DNA from: Candidatus Iainarchaeum sp.
GTDB taxonomy: Archaea > Iainarchaeota > Iainarchaeia > Iainarchaeales > GCA-2688035
Length of the DNA: 64,000 nt
Assembly: GCA_017610205.1 (NCBI GenBank)
Contig: JAFCCL010000002.1
Location: 1-64,000, forward strand
Direction of reading: 5' to 3'
Shown here: positions 1-7,431 of the stretch, piece after piece
How the letters are laid out: every line of letters starts with the position of its first letter
How positions within the stretch are numbered: position 1 is the stretch's first letter
Notes under the pieces: generated by a model
The model's database searches: none
What the model was told of the DNA's origin: nothing
The model's input: only the letters and a program-made list of their open reading frames with translations
Position numbers and translations under genes: made by a program

Positions 1-101
1 TTTTGCTTTGTTGCAAAATTTATGGCATCCTGTGCACTTATTGCAAAAGCCTGCGAACACAAAAAAAGCAAAGCTAATGCTATCAAAAACCTTTTGACCA
101 T
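1..101 (-). CDS. Exported protein, N-terminal part (runs off window)
   Basis: Reading leftward from an ATG at 99-101, the frame stays open to the window edge. The first residues (MVKR) are followed by a hydrophobic stretch and an AFA-like cleavage site, which together look like a Sec signal peptide. Only about 33 residues are visible, so the mature protein cannot be named. It is divergent from the methyltransferase gene that starts at 146, and the two would share the short A+T-rich region between them. Confidence 0.6.
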   Translation of the reverse strand, partial: MVKRFLIALALLFLCSQAFAISAQDAINFATKQ

Positions 102-145
102 TGAATAGTAATAAATGAAGCGGAATATATTAAGGTTGCGGTGAT

Positions 146-859
146 TTGTTAAAGGTAAAAATCGTTCTTGTAAGGCCTGTTTATGACGAGAATGTGGGTT
201 TGACTGCAAGAACCATGGCAAATTTTGGTTACAGGGAACTGGCACTTGTTGGCCCTGAATGTGATTGGAATAGCGGAAAGGCTAAGAGCAGGGCAATGCA
301 TGGCAAAAGCTTGTTGTTAAAAGCAAAGGAATTTGATTCAATTAAAGAGGCTGTAAAAGACTGCAGTTACGCTATTGCAACAAGTGCAAGAAAGGGCAAA
401 AACAGGAATTTTTTAAAACCTGTTGAAATTGCAGAAAGGTTTGGCAAAAGCAATGCAAAAATTGCTTTGGTTTTTGGTTCAGAACCAAGCGGTCTTTCAA
501 ACAGGGAAATTGCTGAATGTGATTTTGTTGCAAGCATTCCTGCATCTGCAAAATATCCCACTCTTAACCTAAGCCACGCTGTCTGCGTAATGCTCTACCA
601 GTTGTTTGCAGAAAGTGAAAAAAAGGCAGGAAATGGAAAAAAAGCAGGGTTTAAGAGTGCAAAACCCACAACCAAAAAAATTCTGGTCAAAATATTTGAA
701 AAAGATTTGAGCTTGCTTTCGTCAATTGATGACAAAAAGGCAGTGCTTGCCTCCTTTAAGGCACTTTGTTCAAGGTCTTTGCTTTCAGAAAAAGAGGCAA
801 AGGCACTAATTGCTTTTTTGTCAGAAACAGAAAAAAGTTTGAATAAAAAAGGGTTTTGA
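146..859 (+). CDS. TrmJ/SpoU-family RNA 2'-O-methyltransferase
   Basis: The 237-residue product starts with KIVLVRPVYDENVGLTARTM, the N-terminal signature of SpoU (SPOUT) methyltransferases, and later has LVFGSEPSGLSNREI and LNLSHAVCVMLYQL, the knotted SAM-binding motifs. Family members methylate the 2'-O of ribose in tRNA (TrmJ, position 32) or rRNA using SAM. The start is TTG at 146, with GGTGAT directly before it; an ATG alternative would remove the first motif. The tail after about residue 160 is a lysine-rich helical extension. The exact RNA target is not visible from sequence. Confidence 0.85.
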   Translation: MLKVKIVLVRPVYDENVGLTARTMANFGYRELALVGPECDWNSGKAKSRAMHGKSLLLKAKEFDSIKEAVKDCSYAIATSARKGKNRNFLKPVEIAERFGKSNAKIALVFGSEPSGLSNREIAECDFVASIPASAKYPTLNLSHAVCVMLYQLFAESEKKAGNGKKAGFKSAKPTTKKILVKIFEKDLSLLSSIDDKKAVLASFKALCSRSLLSEKEAKALIAFLSETEKSLNKKGF

Positions 860-930
860 TGAAAAAGAGTTTTGATGAAAAATAGCGAAACTGTTAATAA
901 CTTTGAAAAACAAGTTTTTATTGATAAAAT

Positions 931-1347
931 ATGGCTATGGCTATTCCAATTCGCGCATTGCAGAGAAGGATGAGTTGGGGCAAGATTGGGGGAAAAGCAA
1001 GGGAACAAGCACGAAAGGCTGTTCAAAAATATGCACAGTATAGAAAAGGAAGGCAGCAGGTAAGGGAAATTGGAGCCCTTAAAAAATTTCTGAAAATTCC
1101 AACACCAAGCTTAAAGGCACATATTGAAATGCTGGCAAAAGAGCTGGAAAATGCAGGAAAAACCAAAAACGACATTTTTGAAATTGTTATAAATGATTTG
1201 AACAAAATGAAACAACTTGCAACGCAGACAAATACTGGCTCCGATGTTATAAACAAGGCATTGTTAGGCAATGGATTTAAAAGCCAGAAAATGACTGTTT
1301 CGGCAGTAATTAAGCGAATGGAACAAAGGGCTGAAACAGGACAATAA
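931..1347 (+). CDS. Hypothetical basic helical protein
   Basis: A 138-residue protein I do not recognise. The N-terminal 45 residues are rich in Arg and Lys (RALQRRM, KAREQARKAVQKYAQYRKGRQQ) and could bind nucleic acid; the rest is predicted helical and soluble, with no membrane segment. Codon use resembles the neighbours and the frame is intact, which supports a real gene. It starts at an ATG next to TATA-like ATTGATAAAATATGG, so the transcript may be very short-leadered. It follows the methyltransferase by about 70 nt on the same strand. Confidence 0.6.
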   Translation: MAMAIPIRALQRRMSWGKIGGKAREQARKAVQKYAQYRKGRQQVREIGALKKFLKIPTPSLKAHIEMLAKELENAGKTKNDIFEIVINDLNKMKQLATQTNTGSDVINKALLGNGFKSQKMTVSAVIKRMEQRAETGQ

Positions 1348-1381
1348 ATTATTTTAACTTAAATTTGAGTATTATTGCAAA

Positions 1382-1392
1382 GGCTTAAATAG
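1382..1392 (+). promoter_or_regulatory. Probable TATA box before the 1425 gene
   Basis: GGCTTAAATAG lies about 25-30 nt before the expected transcript start near 1412. It favours the ATG at 1425, which has AAGGGGT a few bases upstream, over the TTG at 1398 that would sit almost inside the promoter. Confidence 0.45.
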
Positions 1393-1424
1393 GTGGATTG
1401 CCTTTTTTATTTAAAGGGGTTAAA

Positions 1425-1991
1425 ATGGGTGAAAAGGCGCTTTTTTCGTTTCTAAAAAAGGTTACTCTTGCTTTTGAAAAACAGGACATTTTTGGATTGA
1501 AGGAAATTGCAAACCAGGCTATTGAAAATGCTTCTTTGGCAAATGACAAAAGGCTTGCAAACCTTGCTCTTGTAGCCTATTGTTTGCATAAGATGAGCAG
1601 CAAGCAGCATATTGTAAGAGACGGCAGATGGCCTGAAATAAAGCACGATATTTTGTTTGATTTGAAAAAGGCTGCAAAAAGCCTTGAAGACACTGACCTT
1701 GAAGGATTTGACCACTGGATTGGCGGAGTAATTGGTTCAGTAAAGCAGGCTGATGAAAAAATTGGAAACTATGTGCAGAATCTTTTTGAAAAAGCAAAAA
1801 TAAAATATGCAAGCACTGCTTACAGCATGGGTTTGAGTTTGGGGCAGTCTGCTGCCTTGACTGGAACTGACAAAAAAGATTTGCTTCGTTATATTGGAGT
1901 TACAAGACTTGCTGACAGGGAAGCCGTTACACTTGACATTGGAAAAAGGTTGCGTAGTCTTAAAAGAAAGATGGGTGTGAAAAAGAAATGA
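1425..1991 (+). CDS. Hypothetical protein, partner of PIN gene
   Basis: A helical, soluble protein of 188 residues with no family I can name. It has a basic tail (KRLRSLKRKMGVKKK) and a small helix-turn-helix-like stretch around SAALTGTDKKDLLRYIGVT near the C-terminus. Its stop overlaps the start of the PIN-domain gene by 4 nt (ATGA), so the two are translationally coupled. Such a pairing could be a nuclease with its adaptor or inhibitor, but that is inference from layout only. The ATG at 1425 is preferred to TTG at 1398 because of the upstream TATA box. Confidence 0.65.
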   Translation: MGEKALFSFLKKVTLAFEKQDIFGLKEIANQAIENASLANDKRLANLALVAYCLHKMSSKQHIVRDGRWPEIKHDILFDLKKAAKSLEDTDLEGFDHWIGGVIGSVKQADEKIGNYVQNLFEKAKIKYASTAYSMGLSLGQSAALTGTDKKDLLRYIGVTRLADREAVTLDIGKRLRSLKRKMGVKKK

Positions 1992-2659
1992 ATGTAATTT
2001 TTGATGCATCTACCCTTATTTCAATAAGCCAAACCTGCCTTGTGAACCTTTTAGGTGGATTAAAGCAGAAAATGAATGCAGAGTTTATAGTTCCAAAGGC
2101 TGTGTTTTACGAGGCAGTGCAAAGGCCTATTTCAATCAAAAGGTTTGAGTTGAATGCAATTAGAATAAAAAAAGTAATTGAAGAAAACGGCTTCAAAATA
2201 GTTGCTTCCAAAGACCAAGGACTTTTTGACGAAATTGCAGGAATTGCAAATGCCTGTTTTTTTATAAAGGGAAAGCCAATAAAGCTTTTGCAAAGGGGAG
2301 AAATTGAAGCCCTTGCACTTGTGAAAGAATTGGGAGCAGGAGCTCTTGCAATTGACGAAAGGACTACAAGAATGCTTTTTGAGGCACCAGAGCATTTGAG
2401 AAAAATATTGCAGACAAGGAGAAGAATTGAAATTAAGGCAGACAGGTCAAATGTAAGAGCTTTGGAGTTAATGTTTCCGGGGATTACAATAGTTAGAAGT
2501 GTTGAGCTGATTGCTTTGGCTGAAGAAATGGGATTGCTTGAAAAGGAATTGCCAAAAGGAGAGCAAAGCCTTGAAGCAGCATTGTTTGCAGCAAAGTATT
2601 CCGGCTGTGCTGTTTCTGCAAGGGAAATTAATATGTTCTTGCATGGAAAAAAATGGTAA
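1988..2659 (+). CDS. PIN-domain protein (predicted RNase)
   Basis: Opens with MNVIFDASTLISI, the beta-strand plus first acidic residue (Asp6) of a PIN domain; RGEIEALAL (Glu105/Glu107) and LAIDERTTRML (Asp123) supply the other metal-binding acids. PIN domains are Mg/Mn-dependent RNases. At 223 residues it is longer than a typical VapC toxin (about 130), with a C-terminal helical extension, so an RNA-processing role is as likely as a toxin role. It overlaps the preceding hypothetical gene by 4 nt and is probably co-translated with it. Confidence 0.75.
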   Translation: MNVIFDASTLISISQTCLVNLLGGLKQKMNAEFIVPKAVFYEAVQRPISIKRFELNAIRIKKVIEENGFKIVASKDQGLFDEIAGIANACFFIKGKPIKLLQRGEIEALALVKELGAGALAIDERTTRMLFEAPEHLRKILQTRRRIEIKADRSNVRALELMFPGITIVRSVELIALAEEMGLLEKELPKGEQSLEAALFAAKYSGCAVSAREINMFLHGKKW

Positions 2660-2749
2660 AAAATTACGTGAAAAAAAGTGGTGAAAAAAAAATGAATGTT
2701 GAAAAAATTGGCGAAGTAAATTAAAGAAATTAGTGAAGGGATTAAAAAA

Positions 2750-3220
2750 ATGGATGTTAAAGAAATTGACGAAAAAGATTACGGCGAAATAATTGGACTT
2801 ATTAAGTCAGAATTTCCTTACGTGGAATTTGACGAGGAAAAAATCAGGGAAAGAATTGAAAGCAGCAAAATTTTTCTCTTCAAGGCAATTGAAGGAAAAA
2901 AGATTTTGGGTTTTGTTGAACTGGAACTTTTGGAAGGAAGTGTTGCAAGAATAAATGGTTTAACTGTAAAACCAGAATTCAGAAACAATGGAGTTGCCAA
3001 AAAGCTTTTGGATTACTCAATTAAGTTTTTGAAAGAGAAAAAAATTGCAAGGGTTCTTTTGCTTGTAAAGGAAAAAAATGCAGCAGCAAAAAAGATATAC
3101 AAGGAATTCGGATTTGGGTTTATTGGAATGTACCACAGGGAACTTGACAGCGAAGTTGTTGAAGAAATGGAACTTGATTTGGCACCAGAGGACAAAAAGG
3201 ATTTAAGCTACGTTGGGTAA
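2750..3220 (+). CDS. GNAT-family N-acetyltransferase
   Basis: A 156-residue single-domain protein. LTVKPEFRNNGVAKKLLDY is the acetyl-CoA pyrophosphate-binding motif A, and NAAAKKIYKEFGF is the motif B region. Sequence and length resemble RimI-like protein N-terminal acetyltransferases, which modify ribosomal or other protein N-termini, but the substrate cannot be read off. The 90 nt before it contain a tiny ATG frame (MNVEKIGEVN then stop, near 2691) that mimics this gene's own start and may be a decayed duplication. Confidence 0.85.
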   Translation: MDVKEIDEKDYGEIIGLIKSEFPYVEFDEEKIRERIESSKIFLFKAIEGKKILGFVELELLEGSVARINGLTVKPEFRNNGVAKKLLDYSIKFLKEKKIARVLLLVKEKNAAAKKIYKEFGFGFIGMYHRELDSEVVEEMELDLAPEDKKDLSYVG

Positions 3221-3244
3221 GCTGGATTGACAGGCGTGGTTGAA

Positions 3245-4741
3245 TTAGTAGGCTTTTCCAAACCAGGCTTTTATTGATGTTTCCTTTCCGCATTTAATGC
3301 ATTTTAGCTTTTGGCTTTTTTGATTAAATGGAATGCATCTGCTTGTTGCAGTTGTTTCGTCCTTTATGGCTTCCTCGCATGCTGAAGTGTTGCAGAAGGG
3401 TGCAAGGATTAGCTTTCTTTCAGACAGTGCCTTTTTGAATTCCTGCCAGGTTTTGACTTCGGCGGAATTTTCTTTGAGAAATTTTTTGGCATTTTTAAAA
3501 AGGTCATTGTGCATTTCTTCAATTGCCTGCGTTGCCTTTTTTGCAAGATTTGATTCTTTTACAAATTCTTTTTTGCCGTTGTCTCTTCTTACCAAAACAA
3601 CCTGTTTTTTGTCAAGGTCTTTTGGACCGATTTCAATTCTTAAAGGAATTCCTTTGAGTTCCCATTCATTAAACTTCCATCCGGCAGAGTAAGATTCACG
3701 GTCGTCAACAAAAGCGTTTAATGAGGAAAGGTTTTTTTCGAGCTCTTTTGCTTTTTTCAAAACTTTTGCTTTTGTTTTGTCAAAAAGAATCGGAACAATT
3801 ACTGCTTTGGTTTTTGCAAGTTTTGGCGGAACCACCATTCCTTTATCATCACCATGTACCATTACAACTGCTCCAATAAGCCTTGTTGAAAAACCCCAGC
3901 TGTTTTGCCAGGGGGTTTTTTTGCTGCCTTTTTCGTCAAGGTATTCAATGCCAAAGCCTTTTGCAAAGCCTTGTCCCAAATTGTGGGTTGTTCCCATTTG
4001 CAGTGCTTTGCCGTCTGGCATTAGTGATTCCAAAGTAAATGTTTTCTTTGCTCCTGCAAACCGCTCTGATTCAGTTTTCTCTCCAAGAATAACAGGAATT
4101 GCAAGTTGTTCCTCGCAAAGAAGCCTGTATTCTTCCAAAATCTTTAAAGCTTCGCCTTCAGCTTCCTTTTCTGTTTCGTAAACACAGTGACCTTCCTGCC
4201 ACAAGAATTCCCTGGTTCTGAGAAAGAGTTTGCATTGCTTTACCTCCCAGCGTAGAACATTGCACCATTGGTTTAAGCGCAGGGGAAGGTCACGCCAGGA
4301 GCGAACCCACTTTGCATAACTTGCATACATTATTGTTTCGCTTGTTGGCCTTATTGCAACCTTTTCTTCAACATCTTTGCCGTCACTTTCAATCCAAGCA
4401 AGTTCTGGTTCAAAACCCTCAGCGTGTTCTGCTTCTTTTTCAAAAAAGCTTTTTGGAATAAGCAGTGGAAAATAAGCATTTTTCACACCCAATTTTGATA
4501 TTCTTGAATCAAAATAGGTTTTAATATTTTCCCAAATTGCGTAAGCGTTTGGTCTAACAATCATAAAACCACGAACAGGAGCATAGTCTGCAAGCTCTGC
4601 TTTTTGTACAACCTGATTGTACCATTCGGAAAAATTTCCTTTTTTTGTTTCTGTCAAACCCTGTTGCTTTTCTTCAACCATAAAAAAACACTCTTGTAAG
4701 AAATTGCATTGCAAAAAGCTTTTTATTTCTTGTTTTGCCAT
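3245..4741 (-). CDS. proS: Prolyl-tRNA synthetase, archaeal/eukaryal type
   Basis: Class II synthetase that charges tRNA-Pro in the cytoplasm. Visible are the N-terminal WYNQVVQKAELADYAPVRGF block, motif 2 (RPTSETIMYASYAKW), and the archaeal C-terminal zinc domain with four Cys (CNTSAC ... CIKCG), ending in AWFGKAY with a C-terminal Tyr as in the family. Start is uncertain: ATG at 4741 has a good AGAGG 5 nt upstream but overlaps the previous gene by 19 nt; ATG at 4681 gives the usual N-terminus but has no Shine-Dalgarno. It lies downstream of two tRNA-Pro genes on the same strand. Confidence 0.95.
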   Translation of the reverse strand: MAKQEIKSFLQCNFLQECFFMVEEKQQGLTETKKGNFSEWYNQVVQKAELADYAPVRGFMIVRPNAYAIWENIKTYFDSRISKLGVKNAYFPLLIPKSFFEKEAEHAEGFEPELAWIESDGKDVEEKVAIRPTSETIMYASYAKWVRSWRDLPLRLNQWCNVLRWEVKQCKLFLRTREFLWQEGHCVYETEKEAEGEALKILEEYRLLCEEQLAIPVILGEKTESERFAGAKKTFTLESLMPDGKALQMGTTHNLGQGFAKGFGIEYLDEKGSKKTPWQNSWGFSTRLIGAVVMVHGDDKGMVVPPKLAKTKAVIVPILFDKTKAKVLKKAKELEKNLSSLNAFVDDRESYSAGWKFNEWELKGIPLRIEIGPKDLDKKQVVLVRRDNGKKEFVKESNLAKKATQAIEEMHNDLFKNAKKFLKENSAEVKTWQEFKKALSERKLILAPFCNTSACEEAIKDETTATSRCIPFNQKSQKLKCIKCGKETSIKAWFGKAY

Positions 4742-5865
4742 TTTTCCTCTGGAAACCTGTGTCTTCTCTTGCTATCCCTTATAAAGTCGGCAATTTTTGA
4801 CAAAGCATCCTTGTCCATTCTTTTTTTGGCCTCATAATCAGGCAATGTTTTTATGGGGGGTCGTTCTCTTTCAATTATTTCCTTTTCGTTTAAAAAATAT
4901 TCACTTGGCTTTCCTTCCTCTTCCCTTATTTCAGGAAACCTAAAAACCGAACAAAATTTGTTTAGAAACTCTACTTTTTCTCTTTCAGAAAGCCTTTTTG
5001 CAAAAACCTGCATTATGCTAAAGGCCTGCCTTCCCAAAGCAGATGTTTCCCTGTTTGTGTGTTCTACTTCTCCTAAATCAATTTGAGCCATGCTGTCTAA
5101 GCCAAACTTTCTTGAAATGTCAATTAAGTGACCTATTTCAACTCCGTAACCTACAAAGAAGGGAATTTTTTCAAGCAATTTTCTTCGCCCTGCTGCCTGG
5201 CCGCATAAGGGCTGGATAAAACCGGTTAATTCAGGATAGTAAAGATTCATAAAAGGCCTTACTCCAATTTCAGTTGTTCTGCCTCCACCGTATGAAATGG
5301 TTTTGCCTTTGAATTTAATTGCCCGCCTGTAAAAGCCTCTGGCATAACCTAGCTTTTTTTGTTCAAGCAATGGACCTGCCAAACCGTAAATAAATTTTGG
5401 ATGAATGTTTGTAATGTCTGCATCAACCCAGCAGATTATGTCGCCCCGCAGTACATGAAGGCTTTTCCAAAGGTTTTCTCCCTTTCCGTAAAATGCTCCA
5501 AATTCACGCAGGTGCCTTTTGCTTTCAATTATTTTTGCACCTGCTTTTTCTGCAACTGCAACGGTGTTGTCAGTGCTGCTTGAGTCAATTATTGCAATTT
5601 CGTCCACAAAATGTTTTTTGTTATACAATGCCTCCTTGATTGTAGAAATTACGTGGCCAACATTTTCTTCCTCGTTCAGGGTTGGAATGCCAACACTTAT
5701 TTTTAGATTTTGCTGTTTCTTTAATTCAATTAGCCTGTCAATGTCTTCAAACTGCGAATGGTGCAGTGTATTTTTGTTAAACCAGGAAAGAACGCTTGTG
5801 TCACAAGCCTTTGACTGCTTTTTTCTCCTGACCTTTTTTGCGGTTTTTTTTACTTTTTCAACCAT
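4723..5865 (-). CDS. Glucosyl-3-phosphoglycerate synthase-like glycosyltransferase
   Basis: A GT-A glycosyltransferase with SVGIPTLNEEENVGHVI (nucleotide-sugar site), AIIDSSSTDNT and ICWVDADI (DXD-type metal site). The overall layout, including YGLAGPLL, FYRRAI and FMNLYYPELTGF..QPLCGQ, matches GT81 enzymes (GpgS), which make glucosyl-3-phosphoglycerate, a precursor of the compatible solute glucosylglycerate. Starts at ATG 5865 or 5874; reading further upstream would enter the tRNA-Pro gene, so it is not used. The first 20 residues are Lys/Arg-rich. A phosphatase partner is not visible nearby. Confidence 0.85.
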   Translation of the reverse strand: MVEKVKKTAKKVRRKKQSKACDTSVLSWFNKNTLHHSQFEDIDRLIELKKQQNLKISVGIPTLNEEENVGHVISTIKEALYNKKHFVDEIAIIDSSSTDNTVAVAEKAGAKIIESKRHLREFGAFYGKGENLWKSLHVLRGDIICWVDADITNIHPKFIYGLAGPLLEQKKLGYARGFYRRAIKFKGKTISYGGGRTTEIGVRPFMNLYYPELTGFIQPLCGQAAGRRKLLEKIPFFVGYGVEIGHLIDISRKFGLDSMAQIDLGEVEHTNRETSALGRQAFSIMQVFAKRLSEREKVEFLNKFCSVFRFPEIREEEGKPSEYFLNEKEIIERERPPIKTLPDYEAKKRMDKDALSKIADFIRDSKRRHRFPEEKWQNKK

Positions 5866-5918
5866 ATTAATCATGCAAACCAAATCCAATAAAGCTGCAA
5901 ACTTGTTAATTAATGTAT

Positions 5919-5991
5919 TGGGAAGTAGAGGATTTGAACCCCTGTCGGAGGACCCCCAGTCCACAATGCTACCAAACTACACCAACCCCCC
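5919..5991 (-). tRNA. tRNA-Pro (GGG)
   Basis: A full 73-nt cloverleaf: acceptor GGGGGGT/ACTTCCC with two G-T pairs, discriminator A, anticodon loop CTGGGGG, T-arm AGGGG-TTCAAAT-CCTCT. The anticodon stem has a T-T mismatch at positions 28-42, the same position as in its neighbour. No CCA is encoded. It is upstream of the glycosyltransferase and ProRS genes on the same strand. Confidence 0.93.
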
Positions 5992-6053
5992 AATTGCTAC
6001 AATTTAATTGTGTGGAAAAGCTTTTAAAAAATGCAAAAAAAAGAAAAAGAAAG

Positions 6054-6126
6054 TGGGACCGAGAGGATTTGAACCCCTGCCGCAGCGTCCCAAACGCAGA
6101 ATCCTACCAGACTAGACTACGGTCCC
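6054..6126 (-). tRNA. tRNA-Pro (UGG)
   Basis: A 73-nt cloverleaf with acceptor GGGACCG/CGGTCCC, discriminator A, anticodon loop TTTGGGA (UGG) and T-arm AGGGG-TTCAAAT-CCTCT. As in the GGG isoacceptor 62 nt away, the anticodon stem contains a T-T mismatch at 28-42 and the variable region is 4 nt. The two share T-arm and D-loop features, so they are probably diverged duplicates. Confidence 0.93.
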
Positions 6127-6326
6127 AAAAAAGCACAGTATGTTTCTAAAGAAATTATGACTAAAAAGCTTTAAAAAAACTCTCTTTTTAGCAAAAATTC
6201 CCTTCAAACAATTTTCACCGGAAATCAATCCACTTGAATTTTTCACCGGAAACCTCGTCTCTTTCCTTTTGTTTTTAAACGCGTTAAACAAGATTATTTC
6301 AATTGATTAAAAAAAATTGGAGAGTG

Positions 6327-6404
6327 ATGTTAATGAGAGCTTTTAGAGTGTGCAGGTTTGTTGAAGCCTATGGAAGCAAAGAAATTGTCAGGCCCTTGAT
6401 TTAG
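6327..6404 (+). CDS. Possible 25-residue peptide gene
   Basis: A small frame (MLMRAFRVCRFVEAYGSKEI and five more residues) follows GGAGAGTG by a base or so and has TATA-like TTTTTAAAC about 50 nt upstream. A T-rich tract at 6408-6423 could terminate it. Nothing in the peptide is recognisable. It may be a real small gene, a leader peptide for the structured region downstream, or chance; the promoter, ribosome site and T-tract are the only support. Confidence 0.3.
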   Translation: MLMRAFRVCRFVEAYGSKEIVRPLI

Positions 6405-6429
6405 CTGGGTTTTTTTATTTTTATTGCTT

Positions 6430-6536
6430 GGCAGGGCAAATGTAGGCAAATTGCCTGCACCTGCCGGCGTTACAATTAAAAGCAAGTGTCAGCGAGTGAA
6501 TTCGGTTGCCGAAAGGCAATCGTAATCGCGCCTCGC
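6430..6536 (+). ncRNA. Candidate structured RNA element
   Basis: Two GC-rich nested hairpin domains stand out from A+T-rich surroundings. Domain 1 is GGCAGG (6430-6435) with CCTGCC (6460-6465) enclosing AGGC/GCCT. Domain 2 is GCGAG (6492-6496) with CTCGC (6532-6536) enclosing GGTTGCC-GAAA-GGCAATC (6504-6521), a seven-pair stem closed by a GNRA tetraloop. No coding frame explains this. It precedes a strong GGAGGTG (6549-6555) with only a six-codon frame after it. Whether it is a stand-alone RNA, a leader or a repeat is open. Confidence 0.45.
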
Positions 6537-6569
6537 ATAAAGGCAAAGGAGGTGGAAAAAAAGAAAATG

Positions 6570-6596
6570 GCCAGAGTGACCAAGTAAGCTACTACC
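6570..6596 (+). repeat. Partial copy of the adjacent class II tRNA
   Basis: GCCAGAG joined directly to TGACCAAGTAAGCTACTACC matches the tRNA at 6648-6654 plus 6676-6695, with the 21 nt between them missing. The match is exact over 27 nt. It lies 78-99 nt upstream of the tRNA and cannot fold as a tRNA itself. It may be a recombination scar or an attachment-site remnant. Confidence 0.7.
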
Positions 6597-6639
6597 AATA
6601 TATGTTAGTGGTTCAAAGTTTTTAATTGTTTTGGTGGCG

Positions 6640-6726
6640 GGTGACGTGCCAGAGCGGTTGAATGGACTTGGCTTATGACCAAGTAAGCTACTACCGGCTT
6701 CGAGGGTTCGAATCCCTCCGTCACCG
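6640..6726 (+). tRNA. Class II tRNA, Ser-like body, anticodon position reads UAU
   Basis: An 87-nt cloverleaf: acceptor GGTGACG/CGTCACC, discriminator G, D-arm CCA-TGG, anticodon stem CTTGG/CCAAG, long variable arm (AAGC/GCTT stem, 18 nt) and T-arm GAGGG-TTCGAAT-CCCTC. Long arm plus discriminator G fit tRNA-Ser, and the D-arm resembles bacterial tRNA-Ser. The seven-base anticodon loop CTTATGA puts UAU at 34-36, an Ile codon partner, with an unusual G37. Identity is therefore unclear: mischarged, inactive, or a Ser tRNA with a changed loop. Confidence 0.7.
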
Positions 6727-6795
6727 GCGGATTGTGTTAGGAAGCTTAACCATTCATCTATCACAATCCCTAAAAAATTCAAAGGAGGTGGAAAA

Positions 6796-7071
6796 ATGAG
6801 TTTACCAATAAAAAAGTTTGCTGTTGGAGGAATACAGGTTGCAGTATGGAAGAATGAAGGAAAGGAAGGAAGAAACTATTACAGTGTTTCTTTTGACAAA
6901 AGATACAAGGACAAGAATGATGAGTGGAAAAGCAGCAGTTCTTTGAAAGCAAACGACATTCCAAAAGCTGTTTTGGCTTTGGAAAAGGCATATGAGTTCA
7001 TTTCATTAAAGGAACCAGAGCAAACAGAAAACAAGGAACAGGAAAAGACGCTTGCGGCAGCAATGGCATAA
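6796..7071 (+). CDS. Small hypothetical protein (91 aa)
   Basis: The frame has a strong GGAGGTG 5 nt before the ATG. The core (GGIQVAVWKNEG, YYSVSFDKRYKDKNDEWK, SSSLKANDIPKAVLALEKAY) alternates strands and ends in a helix, and it recalls a widespread family of small proteins in bacteria and archaea whose function I do not know. The last 25 residues are charged and probably disordered. It follows the class II tRNA by 70 nt, in a stretch with repeat and tRNA-copy signatures, so it might have arrived with a mobile element. Confidence 0.75.
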   Translation: MSLPIKKFAVGGIQVAVWKNEGKEGRNYYSVSFDKRYKDKNDEWKSSSSLKANDIPKAVLALEKAYEFISLKEPEQTENKEQEKTLAAAMA

Positions 7072-7155
7072 TTGCATTGCCAAGGCTTTGACGAAATTGT
7101 CTTTTCAAAACAGTGGCGAAAGGTTTATAACTTTCCAAAAGAATTAAATTATTGA

Positions 7156-7431
7156 ATGAGAAGGCATTTGAAGAAAGTAAGGAAATCCATTATTACAAAG
7201 GAAGAGCTTATAGCCGACGCAATTTTTCTTCTTGTACCTGCATTTCTTTCATTTTTTATAATTTTAATGTTTGACATTCACCACAGCTTTTATGAGTGGC
7301 CAATGCAGCTTAAATTCATTTTTACAACACCGTTTCCATATCTTTTGTTTGTGCCAATTGGAGCAATAATGGGCTTTTTTGTAATAAAGCTTATTTTGTT
7401 TGGCTTTAAGGAAGAAGAAGAAAAAGCCTAG
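7156..7431 (+). CDS. Two-helix membrane protein
   Basis: A 91-residue protein with a basic N-terminus, two hydrophobic segments at about residues 22-42 and 60-84, and an acidic tail (GFKEEEEKA). Orientation by the positive-inside rule puts both ends in the cytoplasm. No family is recognised. It converges on the frameshifted transporter gene, their stops overlapping by 4 nt. Confidence 0.6.
   Translation: MRRHLKKVRKSIITKEELIADAIFLLVPAFLSFFIILMFDIHHSFYEWPMQLKFIFTTPFPYLLFVPIGAIMGFFVIKLILFGFKEEEEKA

Noticed and set aside
855-905. TGATGA repeats that look like C boxes of a C/D sRNA
   Set aside because: No purine before the box, no matching D box (CTGA) at the right distance, and the repeats are part of a short duplication of the gene end.
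6567-6587. Six-codon frame MARVTK after GGAGGTG
   Set aside because: It lies within the tRNA-derived copy and ends at once; kept only as part of the repeat description.
6489-6782. A 97-codon minus-strand frame across the class II tRNA
   Set aside because: It runs through the tRNA and the structured region and has no homology-like features.
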